Shown here: one piece after another, positions 10,900 through 22,129 of the stretch | How positions within the stretch are numbered: position 1 is the stretch's first letter | Layout: the number at the start of each line of letters is the position of its first letter | From: Capra hircus | Lineage: Eukaryota; Chordata; Mammalia; Artiodactyla; Bovidae | DNA length: 64,000 nucleotides | Direction of reading: 5' to 3' | NCBI RefSeq assembly: GCF_001704415.2 | Contig: NC_030817.1 | Location: forward strand, 52,933,550 to 52,997,549 | Position numbers and translations under genes: made by a program | The notes under the pieces: model-generated | The model's input: only the letters and a program-made list of their open reading frames with translations | Database searches by the model: none | Told to the model about the DNA's origin: nothing

Positions 10900-11120
10900 G
10901 GACTTCCCTGATGGCTCAGTGATAAAGAATCTGCCTGCAATGCAAGAGACCCAGGTTTGACCCCTGTGTCGGGAAGATCCCCTGGAGGAAAGCATGGCAA
11001 CCCACTCCAGTATTCTTGCCTGAAGAATCACATGGACAGAGGAGCCTGGCTGGCTGCAGTCCAGAGGGTTGCACAGAGCTGGACATGACTGAAGTGACTG
11101 AGCAGCAGTGGCAGAGCATG
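10900..11120 (+). repeat. Bov-tA SINE
   Basis: The sense tRNA-like head 'gacttccctgatggctcag' is followed by one Bov-A unit ending 'gacatgactgaagtgactga' and a (GCAGT)-like tail. TSDs 'ggagcta(t/c)gg' are at 10890-10899 and 11121-11130. Confidence 0.9.
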
Positions 11121-11310
11121 GGAGCTACGGGCCAGGCACAACTTACACCCACGCGCTGAGCTGACTATTGCCAACCTATCATGCTACTGCTGTGCCCGAC
11201 ATCCTGCACCAAATTGCAAAGCCTAAAGGTTAAGTCTCCTGGGAGAATTACCTCCAGTTTAGCAAAACTGACATAGTACCATGTCACTTCAGTAAGGATC
11301 CCCATAATTT

Positions 11311-11598
11311 TTTCAGTTCAGTTCAGTCGCTCAGTCGTGTCCGACTCTTTGAGACCCCATGAATCGCAGCACGCCAGGCCTCCCTGTTCATCACCACCTC
11401 CCGGAGTTCCACTCAGACTCACGTCCTTCGAGTCAGTGATGCCATCCAGCCATCTCATCCTCGGTCGTCCCCTTCTCCTCCTGCCCCCAATCCCTCCCAG
11501 CATCAGAGTCTTTTCCAATGAGTCAACTCTTCTCATGAAGTGGCCAAAGTACTGGAGTTTCAGCTTTAGCATCATTCCTTCCAAAGAAATCCCAGGGT
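11311..11598 (-). mobile_element. BovB LINE 3' terminal fragment
   Basis: The antisense tail 'cagttcagttcagtcgctca' is followed by the coding region for the ORF2 end ('LKLQYFGHFMRRVDSLEKTL', 'GGIGGRRRRGRPRMRWLDGI' on the minus strand). Only the last ~285 bases were inserted, a severe 5' truncation. Confidence 0.86.
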
Positions 11599-12071
11599 TA
11601 TGGATTTATTATAAAAAGCACTACCGTTAGATCTGTGTATACTTTGGGAAGAGAGAAAGACAAAATAAGAAACATAAATATCTTTGGCTCTACTAGTTTG
11701 TAAATAGTATATTGCTTATTCTATGCAGCATCTTGGTCACTTTCCTGATGTTCCTGAGATATTTGGTAGAAGATTAAAAAATCTTGAACTTCCAGGAACT
11801 GTTATTCCTTTTGGACAAATGAGCTAAGGATCTTTCAGAAAAGTTCCTGAACCAAACCAATTCCTATTTGGAAATAGCATGAATTAGACCATATAAACTT
11901 AATTTCATGCAGTGAAAACTGTAGACTACGCAGCAAATTGTCAAGAGTGCGTTATACTTATTCAACAAATGTTAGCTGAGAGACAGGGAAAAAGGACAAA
12001 GTATCTCTGCTTCCTTCCAATTATTAACACATGACCATCTTCAAATTCTAAATTTGTCAATTAATATAAAT
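11599..12071. other. Unique sequence, nothing recognised
   Basis: AT-rich unique DNA without repeats or supported reading frames. Confidence 0.5.
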
Positions 12072-12085
12072 TATATTTATCTGGG

Positions 12086-12408
12086 CACTTCACTGGTAGC
12101 TCAGCTGGTGAAGAATCCACCTGCAATGCAGGAGACCCTGGTTCAATTCCTAGGCTGGGAAGATCCCCTGGAGAAGGGATAGGCTACCCACTCCAGTATT
12201 CTTGGACCTCCCTGGTAGCTCAGCTGGTAAAGAATACTCCTGCACTGCCGGATACCTGGGGTTGATCCCTAGGTTGGGAAGATCCCCTGGAAAAGGAAAT
12301 GGAAGCTCACTCCAGTATTTTTGCCTGGAGAATTCCATGGACAGAGGTGCACGGCAGGCTAGAGTCCATGGGGTTGCAAAGAGTTGGACACAACTGAGCG
12401 ACTGTCAC
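12086..12408 (+). repeat. Two-headed Bov-tA SINE
   Basis: One TSD pair ('tatatttatctggg' at 12072-12085 and 12409-12422, perfect 14 bp) encloses two tRNA-like heads. The first head plus a partial Bov-A stops at 'ccagtattcttg' (about 12204). A second head ('gacctccctggtagctcag') and a full Bov-A unit follow. It was therefore inserted as one RNA. A copy at 43752-44047 has the same junction. Confidence 0.87.
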
Positions 12409-12562
12409 TATATTTATCTGGGGTTTTATTCTTGGTGAAACAAATGCTCAGTGTAAAATCTGCAATACATAAATTGTTCCTTCATATGAAATCAGTTATG
12501 GAAGATATTGTTGGAAATCCAACAGACTGATTCCCGTAGAAAGATGGGCATAAAGTCAACAT

Positions 12563-12754
12563 GTGAAAGTCACTCATTTGTGTCTGACTCCTTGCAACCC
12601 TATGGAGACTATACAGTCCATGGAATTTTCTAGGCCGGAATACTAGAGTGGGTAGCCTTTCCGTTCTCCAGGGGATCTTTCCAACCCAGGGATCAAACTC
12701 AGGTGTCCCACATTGCTGGTGGATTCCTTACCAGCTGAGTCACCAGGGAAGCCC
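12563..12754 (-). repeat. Bov-tA SINE
   Basis: Antisense Bov-A unit and tRNA-like head ending 'caccagggaagccc'. TSDs 'aaag(t/a)caacat' are at 12552-12562 and 12755-12765. Confidence 0.9.
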
Positions 12755-12884
12755 AAAGACAACATAATTAAAATCTATTTATAAATCACTAGTATACAAT
12801 CTCTAATGGCCTCTCAATATGCTTTATAATGTCACTTTCAAAACTTAAAAATACATCTATATTTGTTTAATTATTTGAAGGAGT

Positions 12885-13240
12885 AATGCATTTAAAAATT
12901 GGTAAAATTATAAAGAAATGCCATGTCTTCCCCTAGCACCTCAGGTTCTCCTTGCTTCCCCCAAATAGATAACTATTGTTACTGGCTCCTTGTGCATCCT
13001 TTCAGTCACTTTCATGCACATACAAGCAAATACAAACAAACATACCTGCTTCATCCCCAAGCTTTGTTACACAAACGGGAGAAGAGTCTACAAACACTTT
13101 CCATCTTTCTTTTTTTTGTTGTTGTTTAATACATATCAGAGTTCTTTCCAAATCAGCACATAAAGAATTTCCCCTTCCTTTCATTTAGTTGCTTACTATT
13201 CCATTGTACATACATATAGTCATTTACACTTTTTATCTTC
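12885..13240 (-). repeat. Ancient LINE-like segment
   Basis: 'cttgtgcatcctttcagtca', 'cacatacaagcaaatac' and 'gcttactattccattgtaca' resemble the antisense 3' region of old L1-type LINEs. Family assignment is tentative. Confidence 0.4.
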
Positions 13241-14339
13241 TATTTCCTATTCTCTTGGAGCTAGATTTTGGCTTCTCCCTCTGTACCCTCTGGAAATAGC
13301 TGCCATTCAGCAACTGGCATTTCTTCAAAGGGAAGCAACACAAATGATGCCGACTTCGGGATCTGGGCAGTTCTGGTATTTTCTCTACTGCATGGAGCCA
13401 AAAGACACATGTGCTCTCGTCAGCAAGCTGCCTCGTTTCCCCTCAGCCAAATCTGGATGTCAGGGAATATGACCGACAGACCATGCTTCATACACACAGT
13501 CTGAGCTTTAAGCTTGTGTGACATGGTGCCCAGCTGCAAACAGGTGAGCCAACGCCCCAACCCGAGCACACTCTCTCCATTTGCCTGGAGCTGGACCTGC
13601 CCTGAGGAGTTCCTCTCCATAGCAAACCTCCCTCCATGTCCTCAATGCAATCCTGAATCCATATGCTTGGTTTAGTTCTTCCTAATTACATCCATTGATG
13701 TTGAAAAACCACTCAGACCAAGAACGAGACCAAAGGGACTATGGGCACTTGTAGCTGCCAAACAGGCAGGTTTTTATACCCTGGCCACTGGGGAGATGCA
13801 TAAAGGCCAGATGGTATGTTGAAGCATATGTTCCCTAAGAGGACAGCGTGAACACGCTCTGCATGTGGAAAGCCTGGGGCAGAAAATGCCACCCAGGAAG
13901 CCGTGAGAAAATACAAAGGGATCAAAGCGTGAGTCCTGGAGTCATTCCAGGGGCGTGGGCGGCCCCAGGTGGCCCCCTCCTGGTCACCTCTGTGGCCTGA
14001 GTGTGCCTTCCTGGGCAAGGGTCCCTCCTGCAGAGCTAGCGCTCTTGCTACCTGGGTACACCCTCTTCTGGAAGGCAAGCACACACCTACCCTCTGCGTT
14101 GGGCAAGTCATTTCTGAGGAATCCATGGGTCAGAAAGGACTGACACTTCCCTTTCAGCTTTTACATAAATCAGTAAAAGCATCTGAGTGATTAAGAATTC
14201 ATTTCAGGCCTTCTGAATGGGTTATCTAGACAGCAATTTGGCTTCTAAACTGAGATGAATGTGTGCGTGTACGTATTTTGCAGTTTCATATGCCCATATG
14301 ATTACAGTGTTATGATAACTTATATTTTTGTATTCAACC
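13241..14339. other. Unique sequence with a GC-rich part
   Basis: No repeat recognised. The 13900-14120 part is GC-rich. A 137-codon minus-strand frame (14126 to 13713) and overlapping plus-strand frames show no family features, so I do not call a gene. Confidence 0.5.
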
Positions 14340-14350
14340 AGCTTTGGAAG

Positions 14351-14619
14351 CGGAGAAGGCAATGGCAACCCATTCCAGTACTCTTGCCTGGAGAATCCCA
14401 TGGGTGGAGGAGCCTGGTAGGCTGCAGTTCATGGGGTTGCGAAGAGTCAGACACGACTGAGCAACTTCACGTTCACTTTTCACTTTCATGCATTGGAGAA
14501 GGAAATGACAACCCACTCCAGTGTTCTTGCCTGGAGAATCCCAGGGACAGGGAGCCTGGTGGGCTGCTGTCTATGGGGTCGCACAGAGTTAGACACAACT
14601 GAAGCGACTTAACAGCAGA
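14351..14619 (+). repeat. Bov-A2 dimeric SINE
   Basis: Two sense Bov-A units are joined by 'cttttcactttcatgcattg' and end 'gaagcgacttaacagcag'. Perfect 11-bp TSDs 'agctttggaag' are at 14340-14350 and 14620-14630. Confidence 0.92.
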
Positions 14620-14699
14620 AGCTTTGGAAGACTTATATATTCGTTGTGCAAACTTGGCAATAAAATCACCTTGCTCAGAGGGCCAAGATGTTACCTTAC

Positions 14700-14925
14700 T
14701 GTACTAATTATAATAATAGTCAGCACTTACTAATTACCTTGTTAAATACTTTACATGCGTCGTCTCATTTAATCACCATCAACAACCCTGTGACATAGGT
14801 CCTACTAATATTCAAGTTTTACAGATGAGGAAACTGAGAGATAAGCTAAGTGACTTGTCCAAGGTCACACAGCACATACAAAGGGGAACTGGGCTGTCTG
14901 ACTCCAGAGTCACTGCAGTCATCAC
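14700..14925 (-). repeat. MIR SINE, antisense
   Basis: A well-kept MIR: 'ctcatttaatcaccatcaac', 'tacagatgaggaaactgaga', 'tgacttgtccaaggtcacac' and 'ctgactccagagtcactgc'. Confidence 0.78.
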
Positions 14926-15040
14926 AAAAAAAATCAGTCTGCAGCCTCATTTTTGTCATAGATTTTCTAACCAGTTGGGGGCTTCCTAAACTTGCTGGGA
15001 GGATCAGAGGGAAGAAAAATTTCCCTTTGGGTTTAGCTAT

Positions 15041-15246
15041 CTAGTGAAGTTGCTCAGTCGTGTCCAACTCTTTGCAACCCATGGACGGTAGCCTACCAGC
15101 TTCCTCCATCCATGGGATTTTCTAGGCAAGAGTACTGGAGTGGGTTGCTGTTTCCTTCTCCAGGGGATTTTCCCGACCCAGGGATTGAACCCAGGACTCC
15201 CGCATTGCAGGCAGACGCTCTACTGTCTGAGTCACCAGGGAAGCCC
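15041..15246 (-). repeat. Bov-tA SINE
   Basis: Complete antisense Bov-A unit plus tRNA-like head ('cccagggattgaacccagga' to 'tcaccagggaagccc'). TSD not clear. Confidence 0.86.
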
Positions 15247-15489
15247 TCCTTACACAATTCTCTGTCTTTAAATTACATTCCACCCATCCACGTCAGCCAT
15301 CCTCTCTTTCTTCTACCTTTTAGATCTAAAATGGAAAAGAGGAGTTAAGAGTTTCAGAATAACTTCCATTTCAAAAGTATATCTGTATGCAGTTAGGGGT
15401 CTTCAGTCTCTCTAGGAAGTCTTCTCAGCTCCACTGGGAAAAGTCCTGATTCCCTCCTCTGAACTTGGCTCCCCACCTAGACAAGCACA

Positions 15490-15625
15490 TTTCACTGCAT
15501 AACAGGGGTCTGTCTGTAACTCTCTTTTCCTTGTGAGCTATTGGAGAGCAAGAACTGTGCAACATTCATCTTTGTATCCCTGACATCTGGCACATAGCTG
15601 AGGCTCAGTAAAACACTGAAAGTTA
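15490..15625 (+). repeat. L2 LINE 3' end
   Basis: 'gtgagctattggagagcaag' then 'attcatctttgtatccctga' and 'ggcacatagctgaggctcag' are the sense L2 terminus. Confidence 0.68.
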
Positions 15626-16105
15626 TTGATCCTCCCAGGCTCAGGGTAGTGATGAAATAAATCTGCTAGCACTCTCCCTGTGGCTGCATATGCAAACGAA
15701 GTTCCCTAAGACGCTGAGAGAGCCCTGCCAAATACTCCTAAATCCCTCTTTATAGGATTTGTTTGTTCTGGTTGGAAGGCAGGATTCCTCTATGGGGCTT
15801 GGAACAGCCTGGTCCATATCAGGACTCCTTAATGGGCTCAGAACAATGGAATTTGGTTCCCCAAATAACTCTGATGGTAGATTGTAAAATCTGAGACCAT
15901 TATAGCTTTCACTTTGCGTGTCTTTCTTCTATCATAGCTATAAAGTCAAGGTCGAGAGAGAGAGGGAATTCTATCACTAAATGTAATGATATAATAGTAA
16001 GGGCTAGGTTCTGTTGATAAAAATATCCTATATTTTTTATCTTTTTCATCAAAATAAAGGTTGATTGTATCCTATAGATAGGTTGCTTCTGTACAAACTT
16101 CAGTT
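15626..16105. other. Unique sequence, nothing recognised
   Basis: No repeat family or supported reading frame seen. There is a short (GA)n run at 15954-15965. Confidence 0.5.
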
Positions 16106-16106
16106 G

Positions 16107-16200
16107 AAATTCAGTGCAGTTCAGTTGCTCAGTCACGTCTGACTCTTTGCGACCCCATGGACAGCAGCACGCCAGGCTTCCCTGTCCATCACCAACTCCT
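16107..16200 (-). mobile_element. BovB LINE extreme 3' end
   Basis: 'cagttcagttgctcagtcac' to 'cctgtccatcaccaactcct' is only the last ~95 bases of BovB in antisense, a very short 5'-truncated insertion. Confidence 0.76.
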
Positions 16201-16479
16201 GAAGATTAAATTAGGACCTGGTGAAAAATTTACAGGGACTTCTGGAACAAACCTGAAGTCAAAATTTCAGGATTATCTGATTGTTTTCCGGAGTGAGTAT
16301 CTTTTCTTTGGGATCATTTATAAACTATCATTCTTAATCATCTTGTCAGAAATGAGAATGATTTCAACATTGTTTACATATGTCATCAGGGAAGTCTTGC
16401 AGGAGCTTATCTATTCATAGAATTGCTAAGAGAGAACCATCTTAGGGTGGACAGAATCTTAAGCTGTTATCCCTTTCCC

Positions 16480-16705
16480 ATTATTGATGCTCAACTTGAA
16501 AAACTTCCACACTCATGTTTTAAGACCCAACTGAAATGCCACCTCCCCTGAAGAGCCCTCCTTGATTCCACCAGACAGATCTGGAGATGACCTCTCCTTT
16601 GTGTCTCCAGAACAGTCTGCATGTTCACTTATGAGAGCACTTAGTACATTACACTGTGATATGTTTGTCTCCCCAAGTGGACTATGAACTCTCTAGATAT
16701 TTTTA
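16480..16705 (+). repeat. L2 LINE fragment
   Basis: 'aagacccaactgaaatgcca', 'cctgaagagccctccttgat' and 'gtctccccaagtggactatg' follow L2 sense order. The missing terminus may reappear at 16970-17030 ('gtctggcaccaggtagaatg'), after an unassigned AT-rich insertion. Confidence 0.65.
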
Positions 16706-17030
16706 TTGTTTCTCATTGTTTGAGTTAAAAAGTATTGCCTGCTCATGATAAAAGAAGAAAAAGAAAAGCACCAGGAAGAGCAAGAATAAAAAATATAGAA
16801 TAATAATAAGTAGTTTTTTCTCCCAACTTAGATCCCTAATACATCCCAGAAGCAAACTCTCATGACACCTTTATGCCTCTTTCCAATTTTGTCTATGTAA
16901 GTACAAACATATATATGCAAATGTTCCTTTTCTTTTTTAAAAAGCACAAATACAGCATTTCTCAGGCTCCATAATAGTCTGGCACCAGGTAGAATGCTAG
17001 GAAGACAAGAGATGCTCAATATTCATTGAC

Positions 17031-18352
17031 TAAGTTGGGGATTATCAAGGTTTCTGGTTTTAAGACAATCCTTTGGCTGTTTGATTCTTTCCCTTCCTCC
17101 CTCTTCCACACCCCCTCCCCACTATCGCATATTAAGGAGGTAAAACTCAAAGCAGTCAATTTTACTACCTAGGAGCAGAAGCTCAGTAGAAAGGCAAGAG
17201 AAGATTAATATTCATAGCTAAAATGCACATGGGTTTCAATTTCCTCTACAGCTTCATCCACTAATGCCCCCACATAATAGAGAACTAATTGTATCTTTGA
17301 AAACTAGACTCATAATATAGATTATTTACTGTACACTCTGTCATATAAAGATCACAAAGCAAAGAGTGCCCCTGGCTTAGTAGCACATATTAGTAAGGAC
17401 ATTCTTAATATGACTTCTATTATTTATACTTGAAGGACTGTGGTGCTATGCTGATTGATTCTGTCATTTCAGTTTTTTGCTTTGTTTTGCCTTTTTTTCC
17501 TCTACCTTAGTATCCCCAGAAGAATCATAACTTTTCACAGAGGCATCTAATTTCTTAACCTCGAAGCAGAAGAGCAACATTTTTCAAATTTTCCTCCAAG
17601 GGTAGGGGGTGGGTTCCTGAATGTATATACTTAGATGAATTAAACTCAGACCTTCTCTGGCTGGACGTGTGAGCTCCCCAGACAAAGATGAAGGTTAACG
17701 TAGTTTAAAGATGAAATATAGACCATCCTGAACAAAACCACTGTGTTGCAGTTTAATTAAAAGAATTCATTAAAGTGGTGCCCCATCCAGGGTAATTAGT
17801 ATGCGTAATTTATGCGTTGCCTAATACACAAGGGCAGTAGCCTGAATAATAAACTCAAGTTAACCTTAAGTGGGAGAGATTGAATGGTCAGATGTTTATT
17901 TAGCTCAGGTTTGCTCACGAGTTAAGGTTAAAGAGGTGAAATTCAGTTACAGTTAATTAATTAATTTTTCAGATTTTCTTCATGAAAATCCTGCCTATCC
18001 AACTGGGTAAAAGTTTTGTCAAAGGCAGACAGCACTATTTTTACTCATCAGCTATTTTCTGACATGTCCTCTAGGAAGTTAACCATTTGAAAGAACAAAT
18101 TTAAGGCAACTGCAAAAAGAGAGACAATAAGATTAAAAAAAAAAAAAAAGTGTGAGCCAGTCTTTACAAAAGATAAAATCAGGCCATATTTAAAGAGGAA
18201 GTCACTAACATTATCAAAATATTGGGCCTGATTAAGACGAGCATGTCCAGTTCTTTTTCCAATAATGGGCCACATGTTTAGGAATTCATATATGTATTTC
18301 AGCTCTGTGAATTTCTATTGACAGGAGTGGTGAGAGTCCAGGCCTGGTATGT
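17031..18352. other. Unique sequence with a TAAT-rich block
   Basis: No interspersed repeat seen apart from an A-run at 18134-18149. The part 17690-18000 is dense in 'ttaatta', 'gtaattag', 'cgtaatttatgc' and 'agttaattaattaattt' motifs and looks like conserved regulatory DNA. This rests on motif density only. Confidence 0.4.
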
Positions 18353-18356
18353 ACGT

Positions 18357-18604
18357 GCTGCTGCTGCTGCTAAGTCGCTTCAGTCATGTCCGACTCTGTG
18401 CAACCCCATAGACGGCAGCCCATCAGGCTCCACCGTCCCTGGGATTCTCCAGGCAAGAATACTGGGGTGGGTTGCCATTTCCTTCTCCAATGCATGAAAG
18501 TGAAAAGTGAAAGTGAAGTCAGACTCTTAGCGACCCCACGGACTGCAGCCTACCAGGCTCCTCCGTCCATGGGATTTTCCAGGCAAGAGTACTGGAGTGG
18601 GGTA
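18357..18604 (-). repeat. Bov-A2 dimeric SINE
   Basis: (GCT)n at the left is followed by two antisense Bov-A units joined at 'agtgaaaagtgaaagtgaag' (18498-18518). No convincing TSD. Confidence 0.87.
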
Positions 18605-19015
18605 ACATGTCACAAATATGAACCAGTGTTTAGGCAAGTTCTGCTTATTCCTTTTGTTAGAAATACTTCATCATATCCCAATTCTGTGATGTAATTTTTG
18701 TGGAATTAAACTTGAAGAGTTCAAAATTATGCAATTAATTGTATTCAGCTTCAATTACAATGACTTATTAATCAAGTCCTTTGGCAAGACACCTGGCACC
18801 CCACCAGTGGTTGTGATGGTAAGTGACTAGGCTTGAGGAATCCATTGGTTCACATGAGCAAGCTAATTAGGTGAATTGTTATTGATTGATTGCTTTATTT
18901 GGTGGCTGCATGTAGGCGGGAACTGTGAGGTTTAGGAGCTGGGATAAGTCAGGAAAGATCTAAATTAATTTGTTTTTTGGACTGGAAAGACCAAGGACTG
19001 TAATAAAATCAACAA
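18605..19015. other. Unique sequence, nothing recognised
   Basis: AT-rich with several 'caattaatt' and 'attaatcaag' motifs. No repeat and no reading frame supported. Confidence 0.45.
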
Positions 19016-19019
19016 AATC

Positions 19020-19185
19020 AATCAATCATCTGGTATTTACTGAGCACCAATTATGTGCAAGGCACTGGGCCAGTTTCTGGCTTCCATATTGAATCAGAGC
19101 ATAAGACAAAGGTGTCCTCCCCCCAACTCCCAGCCCTGACCTCCCAGGACTAATGGTCTAGTTGGATGTTAAGATAGAAGCATAA
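19020..19185 (-). repeat. L2 LINE 3' end, antisense
   Basis: 'ggtatttactgagcaccaat', 'tgtgcaaggcactgggccag' and 'actaatggtctagttggatg' match the antisense L2 end. Confidence 0.58.
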
Positions 19186-19764
19186 GTGAATATAAGCAGC
19201 CACAATCAGCCACACACAATAGTTGGTTTTAGAAATTACATGAGGACCAATAGTGGGCTTCCTTTATTTGAGAGCATTTCTCCCTTTGCAGGACTGCCTT
19301 TCCTCCATTCCATACTGTCCCTGAGGGCTGCCAACCACATCTGCCTACCTGTCCACACAGGGGGCACATGGCCCAAACTAGGTCCATCAGATCTTCTCCC
19401 ATATAAATTCACATTCTGGATGGAGAGGAAAAACACAAGGAAGAAAACGAGGTGGCACAGAGCCATCCAATGACCTGGCCCAGGGACTGCCACGGTTCCT
19501 TCCCAGAAAGGGATTTATCAGTGCTTCCATTTTGTGACTTTACCAGGGTCATGGCAAAATTCTACTTGCTCTTTGTCAGCCAGACTTAGTTTCTGAGGCA
19601 TGAAAGCAAAGACAAGGAATATCCCTATGGTTCAGAGATGGAAGAGTTTATTTCTGGTTGGAGCATTAGTGAGGAACAGTATAGAGAGACAGTGAAGTGC
19701 ACAGGATTCTGCTCTGGTTTGCCAAACTAAGAACTGCATATATAATATAACATATGTATACTGC
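19186..19764. other. Unique sequence, nothing recognised
   Basis: Overlapping frames of 85-95 codons on both strands (19186-19493) carry no recognisable domain. Confidence 0.5.
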
Positions 19765-19920
19765 AAGATACACAACAAATATCCCCATCTAACAGACAGG
19801 GAAACTGAGGCTCAGGGAGGCTGTATAACTTACCTGAAGTCACATCGCTAGCAAGAGGCTAAGTTGAGACTTAAACCTAGGACTTCCTGACTCCAAAAAC
19901 TATTCCTTCTTGCACACCAA
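19765..19920 (-). repeat. MIR SINE, antisense
   Basis: 'cagggaaactgaggctcagg' and 'gaagtcacatcgctagcaag' are the MIR core. A second MIR in the opposite orientation follows at once. Confidence 0.72.
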
Positions 19921-19929
19921 GCAGTTCTC

Positions 19930-20100
19930 CAGGGTGTGGCTTTAGGCAAATCACTTTAGCTTCTATGTACTTTGGGTTCCTTAGTAGTAAAGCTTGGATG
20001 ATAACAGCTGCCCTGTGCCCCCTGCCAGGCTGTTGTGAGGATCAAAGTGGAGAATGCCTGTGAAAGCACTTTGAAGCCTGTCACACTATCCAAATACTTG
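19930..20100 (+). repeat. MIR SINE
   Basis: 'ggctttaggcaaatcacttt', 'gggttccttagtagtaaagc' and 'ggctgttgtgaggatcaaag' give sense MIR order. Confidence 0.68.
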
Positions 20101-20399
20101 CAAAGGCTTCCTATTGTTCAGAGGAACCCCAACTAGGATGGGCCTGATACTGAGAGGTGACAAGGAAGAGGCTGGTATAGGGTGTGATGGAACGGGGCAC
20201 TGGGGGGAGAACTGGGGAAGTTTTGGGAGACAAAGAGTCCCAGGGGAGCTCAGGGTCAGCAGGTGCAGAGCAGCAGAGGATGATCTGCCAATCCGGGACT
20301 CTTAAGGCTGGGGCCTGGGGAGCTCAAAGCTTGAAATGGATGGTTTGAAGATCAATTAAAGGAAGTGATAATTTGAGATAGTGAGTAAAGGAAAAATCT

Positions 20400-20600
20400 T
20401 ATCTTCAAGAGATCGAGCCATTTTCACATGCATCAGCTCATCAAATCTTCACCACAACCCCAGGAGGTCTGTGTCATCCCTGTTTCACAGCTGAGATCCT
20501 GAAGCCCAGCAGATTTAAGAAACCTGCCTAACGTCAGAGTAGAAAGGACAGAAACAGATTTTTAAATCCTAGCATTACTGAGCTTGACGCATAATCTTGA
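20400..20600 (-). repeat. MIR SINE, antisense
   Basis: 'agctcatcaaatcttcacca', 'gtttcacagctgagatcctg' and 'cctgcctaacgtcagagtag' are diverged antisense MIR. Confidence 0.65.
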
Positions 20601-20689
20601 GCTTCCTCTGATTCTCCCACCCACCTCCTCTCTTCTTTCTCTCCTTACCCACAACTCATTAGCTGGAAAGAAAATGCAGAGGTCCTAGT

Positions 20690-20800
20690 TTCACTGAGTG
20701 AATATACTGTATGACCTGCGATTCATCACTTAACTTCTCTGAATTTTAGATTCCCTTATTTGCACAATGACCTGGTTGAACTCTAAAATTCTCTAGAAAT
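20690..20800 (+). repeat. MIR SINE, partial
   Basis: 'gcgattcatcacttaacttc' and 'tcccttatttgcacaatgac' match the sense MIR middle. Confidence 0.55.
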
Positions 20801-21445
20801 GTTATCTTCCCCAAGGCTGTGTTTAAGAAAAACTCTGTCATTTGCACAAATCTCTACCCTTGATGACCCAACCCCCAGTGCTCTTTGGTTGCCTCCTAAA
20901 ACACAGGTGGTATAGTTTTGGGGGGCTGACTGAATCACTCAAAGGAAACTGCATTTCTTAACGCTTTTGCAATTATCATGCAATGCACTGTAAGGTCATG
21001 GTTTGCTCATCAAATCAGTGCCTTAGTACAGGGTGATCCAACTGGGCTTCCCTTGAAGAAACAGAAAGGTCCCCTTGTCAGTATGATGTTCTTCATCTAG
21101 GAGAATACCGTCCTTCAAATTTTGCCATGTGCCCCTTTGCCCAGGTGCCTACTTTTACTGAGAGACCAGATGATAGTAGCCCCAAGAATAACAATGGACA
21201 AATAGAAATGAACATAACTATCCAGAATTGGAGGTGATTACTGCACATGCAACAACCAGAGCTTCTTAATAAGTGACTGTTGTATGGTCATCCTTGACAA
21301 AATCACTGCAGAGATACCTTATCCCCATTCTAAAATTACAGAAAGCACAAGCACTTTGAGAGCTTCATGTTAGGCAAGTCCACAGAGTGTAATTTTTGAG
21401 AAGATAGTCTCGACTTCACTGAAAGCGTTGGTTTCTGTTTTTTAA
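20801..21445. other. Unique sequence, nothing recognised
   Basis: No repeat or supported gene seen. Confidence 0.5.
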
Positions 21446-21449
21446 TTTT

Positions 21450-21560
21450 CTGTTCCTTTCACATAAGCTTGTTAACTTCATGCAAGTAGGAACACCGTTT
21501 TTTCTTCGCTAAAATAGTGCCTGGCCCATAGGAGACAATAGATATTCTTGAATAAATTCA
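21450..21560 (+). repeat. L2 LINE 3' end
   Basis: 'caagtaggaacaccgttttt' and 'tagtgcctggcccataggag' followed by 'gaataaattcac' are the L2 terminus. Confidence 0.6.
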
Positions 21561-21674
21561 CTCATAAAATTTGTTAAAACAATTAGAGGCTTCCAAATTT
21601 TACATGGAGGTGGGGAGATAAGAAAAGCATCCTGTTTTTCCTGCTCAGTGGTTTAGACCAGTGGCCACAACAGC

Positions 21675-21870
21675 ATGCACACGTATGGGCTCTGGGTTTA
21701 GACTAATAGTTGATTGACCAGTTCTTTCTCTACCTATCCGACTCTGAGCAAATGGCTGAATCTCGATGAGCTTGTCTCATGTAAAAGGTAGACAATACAT
21801 GGGACTGTTTTGAGATCATGTCTTTGAAAGTACCTAACAAAATGCCTGGCCCCTTAATTCTAGGCTCTTA
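21675..21870 (+). repeat. MIR SINE
   Basis: 'gactctgagcaaatggctga', 'tgtctcatgtaaaaggtaga' and 'cctaacaaaatgcctggccc' follow MIR sense order. Confidence 0.62.
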
Positions 21871-22129
21871 CTCCCTTGCTGTCCCTAGTTGTACTGTCCA
21901 AGAAGGCAGCCCCTAGACACCTGTGGCTACTCAGCACTTGAAATGCAGCTGCTCTGATGATGAAATCAAAATTTAATTGAGTTTAATTTTCATTAACCTA
22001 GATTTAAATTTAAAAACTGAAGCAGTGTAAAATTTTTTCACAGTTGTAGCATAATGGTAGGAATACAGTTCACTTTATTGCATTGCAGAAGATACAGTTT
22101 GTTGTGTACCAGGCACCAGCATCATTTCT

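Noticed and set aside
13713..14126. 137-codon minus-strand frame in GC-rich DNA
   Set aside because: GC-rich sequence naturally lacks stops; no motif or family likeness.
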